64,000 nt of DNA, from NCBI RefSeq assembly GCF_033304595.1, contig NZ_CP116341.1:601001-665000 (forward strand), read 5' to 3'. This DNA is from Sporosarcina jeotgali. Lineage in GTDB: Bacteria > Bacillota > Bacilli > Bacillales_A > Planococcaceae. The translations under genes and the position numbers were made by a program. The notes beneath the pieces were generated by a model. The model did no database searches and was not told where the DNA came from. It saw only the letters and a list, made by a program, of their open reading frames with translations. Positions 34,245 to 41,617 of the stretch are shown one piece after another. Positions within the stretch are counted from its first letter, which is position 1. Every line of letters begins with the position of its first letter.

Positions 34245-36392
34245 ATGAAAACGAATTGGATGAAATACGTTGGAATGACGGCTTTGGCTGGTGCTGTAAT
34301 CGTATCAATGCCTGCTGCTGGTTTTGCGGATGAAGGAGAACAACATACAGGTCAACAGAAAGAGGAAAAGTCATTACTCAATATTCAATTGGAGGATTTT
34401 CCGATTGTGGGTGACGTGTCTGTTGAGTTGCCAAATCAAACCGGGACAGAAGAAAACTCATTGGCGAAGGTCCAAGTAAATGATGGGATTTTGGACAATG
34501 TGCAAGTTGATGTTGCTCCTGTTACGAAAACGCAAAACGAAGAAACGAGTTCGGAAAAGCGTACTGTTGCCACTGTAAAAGTGGACACCGCGCTAACGGA
34601 TTCGGTGCAAGCAGATGTTGCAGCGAAGAAAAACAGCCAGGATAAAACGAGCAGTGAGTCAAGTACTGCACTCGTAACTGTTGAAGCGGAAGAGTTACCT
34701 GCAGTTGGCGAAACGACTGCTAATATTGTCTCAAAAGACGTCAGTCAAAAAGACGGCGTAACGACAGTTGACAACGGGGCGGTCCAAGCGGATCTCAAAG
34801 AATCTGAACTACTTGGAGATACACATGTCGGGGTTATTGAAAACCAAGCAGAAACAGATGAAGATGGATCTGCTCAACTGGATCAATCGTTAGTAGAAGT
34901 AACTGTCGATGACGCTCCAATTCTAGAAGACACGCATGTGGGTGTGGTAGATAACCACGTGAAGGAAACGAAAGACGGTTCATTCAATAAAGACGGAGGC
35001 GCAGTGGACGCAACTGTCGGAGAAGCACTCGGAGGTGTGTTGGAAAATACGCATGTCGGAGTATTGGATGAACATGTTGCGGTGACTGAAGACGGTTCGT
35101 TCAATAAAGACGGAGGCGCAGTGGACGCAACTGTGGGAGAAGCGCTCGGCGGCGTGTTGGAAAATACGCATGTCGGAGTATTGGACGAGCACGTAGCGGT
35201 GACTGAAGACGGTTCGTTCAATAAAGACGGAGGCGCAGTGGACGCAACTGTCGGAGAAGCGCTCGGCGGTGTGCTGGAAAATACGCATGTCGGAGTATTG
35301 GATGAGCACGTAGCGATGACTGAAGACGGTTCGTTCAATAAAGACGGAGGCGCAGTGGACGCAACTGTCGGAGAAGCGCTCGGCGGTGTGCTGGAAAATA
35401 CGTATGTCGGAGTATTGGATGAGCACGTAGCGGTGACTGAAGACGGTTCGTTCAAAAAAGACGGAGGGCTAATCGACGGTGTCGTCACTGATCTATTAGG
35501 ACTTGGCGGACTTCACCTTGGTGTACTCGATGAGCATATTCGTCACACAGAAGAAGAAACGAGTCGTTCAAACGGTCTGCTGCAGTTAACCCTATTAGAC
35601 AAATTACTTGGAAATACGGCTGTCAATCTGCTTGCGAATAAAGAGCGAACGACAGAAGATGGCACTTATCAAAAACAAGGTATCGGAATGATTACAATCG
35701 ATTTGCCTTTGCTTGGAGCTATCGATCTTGACTTGCTAACACGTGAATCTTTCGTTACTGCTGCGGCCGAATTACCTGGAGAAGATACGGAAGAACCAAC
35801 TCCTGAACCGGGTGATGGAGATTCAGGCACTACGCCTGATGAGGATACAATTATTCCAATCATTCCCATAGTTCCCGCTGAACCGAACAATCCCGATGGC
35901 GGAAATGGAAACCCCGATGAAGGAACAGATGAAGCCGATGACAGCACAACGACTCCTGAAGGTGAAACCACTGAACCTGAAGAAGGAGGCGGAGAAGCTG
36001 AAGATGGTACTGCAACTCCTGACGGTGGAAGCGAAAACACACCGAATATGCCTGAAGGCACGCAAGATGGAGATGATTCGATGCTGGATTCGGATGACGG
36101 GAAAAAAAATACGGAAGATGATGGTGTGACTTCAATTCCTGGAAACTCATCTGATACTAGCATGAACGATGGAATGTATAACGGAATGGATTCAAAAGAT
36201 GACACGGGAATGTCCGAGAATCCTACAATTGCTCAATCCGGGTTCGGATTCAATGGGGTTGGAGACTCTTCTAATTCCATGATGTCGAAACTGCCGCAAA
36301 CAGGCGGTCTGCTCGATGGATTCAGCATGTTGTTGATTGGTGTTCTCACATTGCTGTCTGGAGCATTTATACGCAAATGGTCCATCCAATAA
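34245..36392 (+). CDS. LPQTG cell-wall-anchored repeat protein
   Basis: A 715-residue exported protein. The signal peptide ends near AAGFA (about 28). Residues 29-245 hold diverged repeats ending in THVGV. Four 39-residue units with DGSFNKDGGAVDATVGEALG and ENTHVGVLDEHVA follow, almost identical even in DNA, then a diverged fifth. A long Glu, Pro, Asp and Thr rich stalk leads to the LPQTG signal, a membrane helix and the basic end RKWSIQ. It sits 28 nt after a secreted helical protein behind the same sigma-B promoter. The sortase at 30555 is the obvious anchor enzyme. The function is unknown; repeat number is likely to vary between strains. Confidence 0.88.
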   Translation: MKTNWMKYVGMTALAGAVIVSMPAAGFADEGEQHTGQQKEEKSLLNIQLEDFPIVGDVSVELPNQTGTEENSLAKVQVNDGILDNVQVDVAPVTKTQNEETSSEKRTVATVKVDTALTDSVQADVAAKKNSQDKTSSESSTALVTVEAEELPAVGETTANIVSKDVSQKDGVTTVDNGAVQADLKESELLGDTHVGVIENQAETDEDGSAQLDQSLVEVTVDDAPILEDTHVGVVDNHVKETKDGSFNKDGGAVDATVGEALGGVLENTHVGVLDEHVAVTEDGSFNKDGGAVDATVGEALGGVLENTHVGVLDEHVAVTEDGSFNKDGGAVDATVGEALGGVLENTHVGVLDEHVAMTEDGSFNKDGGAVDATVGEALGGVLENTYVGVLDEHVAVTEDGSFKKDGGLIDGVVTDLLGLGGLHLGVLDEHIRHTEEETSRSNGLLQLTLLDKLLGNTAVNLLANKERTTEDGTYQKQGIGMITIDLPLLGAIDLDLLTRESFVTAAAELPGEDTEEPTPEPGDGDSGTTPDEDTIIPIIPIVPAEPNNPDGGNGNPDEGTDEADDSTTTPEGETTEPEEGGGEAEDGTATPDGGSENTPNMPEGTQDGDDSMLDSDDGKKNTEDDGVTSIPGNSSDTSMNDGMYNGMDSKDDTGMSENPTIAQSGFGFNGVGDSSNSMMSKLPQTGGLLDGFSMLLIGVLTLLSGAFIRKWSIQ
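34977..35444 (+). repeat. Four 117-bp coding repeats
   Basis: In-frame units start at 34977, 35094, 35211 and 35328, with a diverged fifth from 35445. Each encodes 39 residues. The units differ at only a few bases, mostly silent, which suggests recent duplication. Confidence 0.95.
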
Positions 36393-36460
36393 AATTACTT
36401 GCTGGATTCCTGATCAGAATCTAGTAATCATTGCAGAGTTTTGATGCATAGACTGACAAG

Positions 36461-36497
36461 GCGCCATCCAATCCGGACGCGGAATGGATGGCGCTTT
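36461..36497 (+). terminator. Terminator of the LPQTG repeat gene
   Basis: GCGCCATCCA, 14-nt loop, TGGATGGCGC, then TTTAG; the T-run is short. Confidence 0.7.
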
Positions 36498-36626
36498 AGT
36501 GTGCCAAATGACATATATAGCTATTAATATTGTAGGCGGAAAATAGGAAATAACTGAAAATAATAGAACGTATGGAAATGAAATGGTACACTGAATTTAC
36601 CAAATAATATATCGAGGAGAAATGAA

Positions 36627-37706
36627 ATGAAACGTATTTCAACAATGATTACGGCGCTTGCACTTACACTTGTTCTAGCAGGTCAACCAGCAGCTGCAGC
36701 CGCAAGTTTCCCGGATGTTCCAAAATCCAACAGATTTCACGATGAAATAAACTATCTAGTGGGTCAACAAATTATTAGTGGCTATTCAAATGGTAATTTC
36801 CAGCCTAAGCGCAATGTAACACGCGGAGAAGCTGCAATTATGATTGGACGTACGTTAAAGCTGGATGGAACAAAGCGCAATACGAAATTTAAAGACGTAC
36901 CGAAAAGTAATGGGGCAAGCGGTTATATCGCTGCAGCAACGGAAAAAGGGATTATCGGAGGATATCCGGATGGAACATTCCAACCAAACAAGCCAATCTC
37001 CCGTGGAGATATGGCGATCATTCTATCGCGCGGATTTGATTTGCAACTTGGAGGTAAAAGAGATTTCAAGGATGTTGGATATAATATGAAAGCATCGGAA
37101 GCGATCAATCACATGGCCGGAAATTACATTACAACAGGTTATCCTGATAGTACCTTCCGCCCGAATGGTCTGGTAACACGTGAACAATTCGCTGCTTTTG
37201 TAGCGCGCGGACTAAGTCCGGAATTCAAACAGCGTACGCAAAAGAAAGATGGTTATGCATACGATCTAACTAAAAAATATGTATACGGGCAATCTGATGG
37301 AGATCTTGAAGTAACTTATAAAAAAGTGTCTACAAAGTTTGCTGAAACTTCGTTTACAGGCTTCCTTTGGGAATTTAAAAATACGGGCACGGGGAAAATA
37401 ACCTATTTAGCTCAAGACGAATCTGATGAAGGGTTATTGCTGGCTTATCCTTTCTCAAATGGTATATGGGAACTAATGTATCCTGTAAAAGTGAACTCGA
37501 AATGGCAGCCTGAGTTAGATATGCAGGAACGGAAGACAATCACAGGGATTAGCAAGTCAGTAAAAACACCTTATAAAACGTTTACGAATGCAGTCGAAGT
37601 AACAGATAATGATGGAATGAAACATTACTTTGTAAAAGGAATCGGTGAAGTCAAAGTAATCGCAAAATCAGGAAAGACAATTACAGAATTGAAGTCGATT
37701 CAATAA
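36627..37706 (+). CDS. SLH-domain surface protein with a paralogous C-terminal domain
   Basis: A 359-residue exported protein. A signal peptide ends near PAAAA. Three SLH domains fill about residues 27-195 (SFPDVPKSNRFHDEINYL, GYPDGTFQPNKPISRGDMA, GYPDSTFRPNGLVTREQFA); these bind pyruvylated wall polymer. The remaining 160 residues form a domain shared with the genes at 37745 and 38265, with SVKTPYKTFTNAVEVT and YFVKGIGEVKVI. I know no name for this domain. An extended -10 (TGGTACACT) lies about 45 bp upstream and GGAG precedes the ATG. It is first of three tandem paralogues. Confidence 0.9.
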   Translation: MKRISTMITALALTLVLAGQPAAAAASFPDVPKSNRFHDEINYLVGQQIISGYSNGNFQPKRNVTRGEAAIMIGRTLKLDGTKRNTKFKDVPKSNGASGYIAAATEKGIIGGYPDGTFQPNKPISRGDMAIILSRGFDLQLGGKRDFKDVGYNMKASEAINHMAGNYITTGYPDSTFRPNGLVTREQFAAFVARGLSPEFKQRTQKKDGYAYDLTKKYVYGQSDGDLEVTYKKVSTKFAETSFTGFLWEFKNTGTGKITYLAQDESDEGLLLAYPFSNGIWELMYPVKVNSKWQPELDMQERKTITGISKSVKTPYKTFTNAVEVTDNDGMKHYFVKGIGEVKVIAKSGKTITELKSIQ

Positions 37707-37744
37707 ACGTTTTATTCATTTGTCCAATATAGGGAGGAATGAGA

Positions 37745-38171
37745 ATGAAAAGACTTACAACATTTTTAGCAGCAGGAACCCTGTCACTTGTCTTAGCAGT
37801 CCAGCCGGCTGCAGCTGCAGCACAAAGGGTTTGCTTGGAAAGGAACAAATCTGAAAACAGGTGAAGTGGATTATTCATTGCAGGAGGAAACATCGGATGA
37901 ATTGATAACAGGCTATCCTTTTTCAGAATACTATACTGACTTGAAGTTTCCACTTAAGGCAGGCGTTCCTTGGTTTAACGGTACGGGTGAAGGGACAGCT
38001 AAAATTACAAATTTATCTAAGACTGTGAAAACGCCTTACAAGACATTCACGAATGCGGTGGAAACGACTTCTGAGACGGGTTACAAGGTCTACTATGTAA
38101 AAGGTGTAGGCAGCGTTATGACAATCGACCAGGCAGGAAAAGTAGTACGCGAATTGAAATCTATGAAGTAA
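37745..38171 (+). pseudogene. Decayed SLH paralogue: signal peptide fused out of frame to the C-terminal domain
   Basis: An ATG at 37745 with GGAGG upstream opens a signal peptide (MKRLTTFLAAGTLSLVLAVQ) that ends in stop at 37862. From 37827, one frame over, the sequence resumes as GFAWKGTNLKTGEV and continues through VKTPYKTFTNAVETT to the stop at 38171. Compared with the flanking paralogues, all three SLH domains and the start of the C-terminal domain are gone, with the deletion joining out of frame near 37825. Homology in both parts makes the reading firm. It is probably not made as a working protein. Confidence 0.9.
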
Positions 38172-38173
38172 AG

Positions 38174-38204
38174 AAAAGCGTCAGCCTGGAGCTGGCGCTT
38201 TTTC
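38174..38204 (+). terminator. Terminator after the decayed SLH gene
   Basis: AAAAGCGTCAGC, CTGGA loop, GCTGGCGCTTTTT. Confidence 0.85.
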
Positions 38205-38264
38205 CATATTAAAAAGTAGAGTTTTGGTATACTAGTTTTATTCATAATAAAGAGGAGTGAGTCC

Positions 38265-39332
38265 ATGAAACGTCTATTTCCAATCGTCACAATTCTACTA
38301 GTATCAATTTTGCTAGCAGCACAACCTGCCGCGGCCGCTGTCAGTTTCCCGGACGTTCCGAAATCGAACCGGTTTCATGCTGAAATTCAATATCTTGTAT
38401 CCAAATCTATCATCTCGGGGTATCCAGATGGCACGTTTGCTCCGAAGAAAGAAGTTACACGTGCAGAAGCAGCGATCTTTATCGGCCGCCTGTTAAATTT
38501 AGATGGAACAAAACGTGCAACTCAGTTCAAAGACGTAGGTAAGAATTTATCTGCAAGTGGATACATTGCCTCTGCTGCAAAAGAAAGCATAATTAACGGA
38601 TATCCGGATGGTTCCTTTAAGCCGGATGCGCTTATTTCACGTGGAGATATGGCGGCAATCGTAGATCGTACATTCGACTTGCAATTCACGTCACAGTTTT
38701 TGTTTAGCGATGTCGGTCAGAATATGCGCGCAGCCATTGCCATCCGAAAGATTTCAGCAGCTTCGATTACTGCGGGATACCCGGATGGAACATTCAAGCC
38801 AACGGGGAACGTATCACGGGAACAATTTTCCGCTTTCTTAGCGCGAGGCCTTTCTGCAGAATTCAAGCAGCGTTCCGCAATTGCTGACACGTTTGCTCAT
38901 GACAAAACGAAGCAGTACACATATGGAGGAGCCGCAGGTGACCGACTTCTAACTTATGTGAACAGTACGCTTCAAATCTCTGGCAGTAAGCTGGGGTTCG
39001 TTTGGCAGGAAAAGGACGTGAAAACAGGAGAGAGCCAGTACTTCATTGAGGATGAAAGTTATCAAGGCTTTGCAACTGGGCTTCTTCAATCCGACTACTA
39101 TACCGAATTGCTTTATCCAATTGAAACGGGCAAGTCATGGAGCTACTATCAGGAAAAGAGTACGTACACAGCTGTGCATAAGACAGTGGCAACACCTTAC
39201 AAAACATTCGCGAATGCAGTGGAAGTGACCACGTCAACTGGGTACAAAAACTATTATGTAAAAGGCGTTGGCCTTGTTAAAGTGATTGATAAAAACGGGG
39301 ATACTGTGTCTGTCCTGAAAGGAATTAAGTGA
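38265..39332 (+). CDS. SLH-domain surface protein, second intact paralogue
   Basis: A 355-residue exported protein built like the one at 36627: signal peptide, three SLH domains (SFPDVPKSNRFHAEIQYL, GYPDGSFKPDALISRGDMA, GYPDGTFKPTGNVSREQFS) and the same C-terminal domain (TVATPYKTFANAVEVTTST, YVKGVGLVKVI). An extended -10 (TGGTATACT) lies about 35 bp upstream and AGAGGAG precedes the ATG, so it has its own promoter. The lineage shows gene duplication followed by loss of the middle copy. The C-terminal domain is 40-50 percent alike between copies by eye. The function outside wall binding is unknown. Confidence 0.9.
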   Translation: MKRLFPIVTILLVSILLAAQPAAAAVSFPDVPKSNRFHAEIQYLVSKSIISGYPDGTFAPKKEVTRAEAAIFIGRLLNLDGTKRATQFKDVGKNLSASGYIASAAKESIINGYPDGSFKPDALISRGDMAAIVDRTFDLQFTSQFLFSDVGQNMRAAIAIRKISAASITAGYPDGTFKPTGNVSREQFSAFLARGLSAEFKQRSAIADTFAHDKTKQYTYGGAAGDRLLTYVNSTLQISGSKLGFVWQEKDVKTGESQYFIEDESYQGFATGLLQSDYYTELLYPIETGKSWSYYQEKSTYTAVHKTVATPYKTFANAVEVTTSTGYKNYYVKGVGLVKVIDKNGDTVSVLKGIK

Positions 39333-39380
39333 GTTGATTTGTAGAGTGCACTTAAGTTCTTGTAGTCCGGATAAAACCTT

Positions 39381-39597
39381 GGAAAGCGATCATAAACATG
39401 CGGAAGTGATCATAACCCATGGAAAGCGCTCATAAACATGCAGAAGTGATCATAACCCGTGGAAAGCGCTCATAAACTTGCAGAAGTGATCATAACCCAT
39501 GGAAAGCGCTCATAACCATGCAGAAGTGATCATAACCCGTGGAAAGCGCTCATAAACTTGCAGAAGTGATCATAACCCATGGAAAAAGCTCATAAAC
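39381..39597. repeat. Tandem array of 40-bp units, second locus
   Basis: Five full 40-bp units start at 39381, 39421, 39461, 39501 and 39541, and a partial sixth at 39581. Units again alternate GCGCTCATAA and GTGATCATAA. The flanking words differ from the first array (AACATGCAGAA, ACCCATGG). Confidence 0.95.
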
Positions 39598-39599
39598 AC

Positions 39600-39637
39600 A
39601 CAAAGCCGCCACCCCTTACCCCAGGAGTGGCGGCTTT
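39600..39637 (-). terminator. Terminator of the LtaS-type gene
   Basis: AAAGCCGCCAC and GTGGCGGCTTT around an 11- to 13-nt loop; 14 nt after the stop on the minus strand. Its T-run is short. Confidence 0.75.
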
Positions 39638-39650
39638 GTGCAGTCAAAAA

Positions 39651-41504
39651 TCACTGCACAGCATCTTTTCCATACTGTTTCCCAAACAACAAATCATACT
39701 GCAGCAACTGATACTCTTTGCTCAGCGTCTTCACAGTAGCGGGCGTCTCGCGGGACAGTTTGCCATCCGCGTCAATCTTCACATCGCGTGTGAACCCTGG
39801 CATCTCTGCACCGAACTGCTCAAGCAATTCATAGTATGCAGGCTTACGGATCCCAGCCATCGTAAAGACTGCGGGTCCAAGCTGGTTCGGGCTCAAATGG
39901 TCGATGTCCGGAATTGGGGCATCGAAGTTATTCCACATCATTAAAGGAGTGGAACGCGTCTTCTCGAAATCACCTAAATCCCACTGACTTTCACCTAGCC
40001 CGCGAGGAACAAAGTCGGCAATTTTATACAATCGATAATCTTGTCCAATCGCTGGTAAATGATCTCCGAAGAAAGCAATTACTGTCGGTTCATCGGACTC
40101 TTTATAATGCGCAATTAATTGTTCCAATGCTTTATCCGCATCATAAACACCTTGTGTATACGAGCGCAGCAATACGTTATAAACGTCATCGATCCCTTCC
40201 GGCACGGTTGTCTGTACGTCAAAGTTTTCGTATTTATCTTCCGCATAGCCGGTGTGATTCTGCATCGTTACGGCATAAATGAACATTGGATCATCAGACG
40301 CATCTGTCCGCTCAATAATCGTCTTCGTCACTTGTTCGTCTGAAATGAACGGCCCTTTGTAAATGGGATCTTTAAATGAAGCATCGTCCAGGAATTCGTT
40401 GAATCCAAAATGCTTATACACATTCTCTCGATTCCAGAACCATTTTGCATACGGGTGGATTGCAAGCGTTTCATATCCAAGCCCTTTCAAATAATTCGGC
40501 ATCGCAGCTGGCTGTTTTTCTTTAACGTATTGCTGATAGGGGACAGATCCTACTGGCAAGAAGTTGTTGGAAAAACCGGTCAGCACTTCAAATTCAACAT
40601 TACTCGTTCCGCCGCCAAAGGTAGGGGACAGCAGCCAGCCTGTCTGATTTTCTCGGATGAACGGCATTGGATCAGGGGCAAATTGGATTTTCTCCAACAG
40701 CGTCGGGTCCCAGAATGATTCGTTCATCACAAAAATGATATTTGGTTTTTCATCAGAGGCAGTTGTCTCTTCTGAAGCCTCTTTTTCCAGTTTCTTTACG
40801 ATATCTTCAATCGCTGATTTACTATAGCCATTGGGTGCCAGCACGATCGCACTTTGCATATTAAGCATGAACGCTCCATAAAAACCATTTTGCTGATAAT
40901 TCCGTTCCTGGTTAAACGTAATGTTCGTAATCTCTGCTTTTTTAAGCGCTTCCTCCATATTTGGAAATGTTCGATAGAAGATGAACGCGCACATATAAGT
41001 AGCACCGAGCCCCACAAATAGGACGCGAACCCACCAAGGCAAACGCATAATGGGCTTGGGACGTTTCCTCAGCATATAGACAAACAGTCCAATGAGGATG
41101 GCAAGAACAACAATGATCCCAGCAAGCGCTGCTCCGACATTCGCTTCTTTATAAATATTCGGCAATAAGTTAAAGACATTATTAGCCAGCAATAGATCCC
41201 ATGGAAATAAGTTCTCGCCAAGGAAGCTGAATTTGAAATAACTAAATACGGCAAGCAATATCGCGATGACATTCGTCACTATGAAACTGACGACAAAACG
41301 ATTGATCACGCCCATTAGAATCAAGAATAAAGCAAATACGATGAGGACATTCAACAAGTAGGTTGTTGTCCGCTCTTGACTCCATGTCAACGCTTGTTCA
41401 AATGTACCAAGCAGGAAGGATTCCACGCCTATGATGAGGAGGAGGAACCAAATCATCGCAAATAGCATAGCGATAAAAGACTTTACATCAAATTTAAATT
41501 TCAC
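39651..41504 (-). CDS. LTA synthase-family sulfatase-fold phosphoglycerol transferase
   Basis: A 617-residue membrane enzyme. Five N-terminal helices (about 10-210) anchor an outside alkaline-phosphatase/sulfatase domain. MNESFWD gives the first metal ligand, GGGTSNVEFEVLTG the nucleophile Thr, and FFGDHLPAIG the Asp-His metal pair. LtaS-type enzymes polymerise glycerol phosphate from phosphatidylglycerol or prime that polymer. The GTG at 41504 has AGAGGTG 6 nt upstream; a GTG at 41513 would lie on that site. Several such paralogues usually occur in one genome, so whether this is the main synthase is unclear. Glycosylation genes for such polymers lie at 46-49 kb. Confidence 0.9.
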   Translation of the reverse strand: MKFKFDVKSFIAMLFAMIWFLLLIIGVESFLLGTFEQALTWSQERTTTYLLNVLIVFALFLILMGVINRFVVSFIVTNVIAILLAVFSYFKFSFLGENLFPWDLLLANNVFNLLPNIYKEANVGAALAGIIVVLAILIGLFVYMLRKRPKPIMRLPWWVRVLFVGLGATYMCAFIFYRTFPNMEEALKKAEITNITFNQERNYQQNGFYGAFMLNMQSAIVLAPNGYSKSAIEDIVKKLEKEASEETTASDEKPNIIFVMNESFWDPTLLEKIQFAPDPMPFIRENQTGWLLSPTFGGGTSNVEFEVLTGFSNNFLPVGSVPYQQYVKEKQPAAMPNYLKGLGYETLAIHPYAKWFWNRENVYKHFGFNEFLDDASFKDPIYKGPFISDEQVTKTIIERTDASDDPMFIYAVTMQNHTGYAEDKYENFDVQTTVPEGIDDVYNVLLRSYTQGVYDADKALEQLIAHYKESDEPTVIAFFGDHLPAIGQDYRLYKIADFVPRGLGESQWDLGDFEKTRSTPLMMWNNFDAPIPDIDHLSPNQLGPAVFTMAGIRKPAYYELLEQFGAEMPGFTRDVKIDADGKLSRETPATVKTLSKEYQLLQYDLLFGKQYGKDAVQ

Positions 41505-41582
41505 GAAGGACACCTCTTCTCGAGTAGCAGATTTTCATTCCTCTATTGTAACATATTGGTCTCCATCACAACTTTCAGCAAT

Positions 41583-41612
41583 AAAAAACCCTGCAGTTTC
41601 ACACTGCAGGGT
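41583..41612 (-). terminator. Terminator of the phosphodiester glycosidase gene
   Basis: Minus strand ACCCTGCAGT, 5-nt loop, ACTGCAGGGT, then six T. Confidence 0.95.
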
Positions 41613-41617
41613 GACAT

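Noticed and set aside
34883..35488. 201-residue antisense gene over the surface-protein repeats
   Set aside because: It is the reverse frame of the 117-bp repeats, has no start signals, and the sense frame has a signal peptide and LPQTG end.
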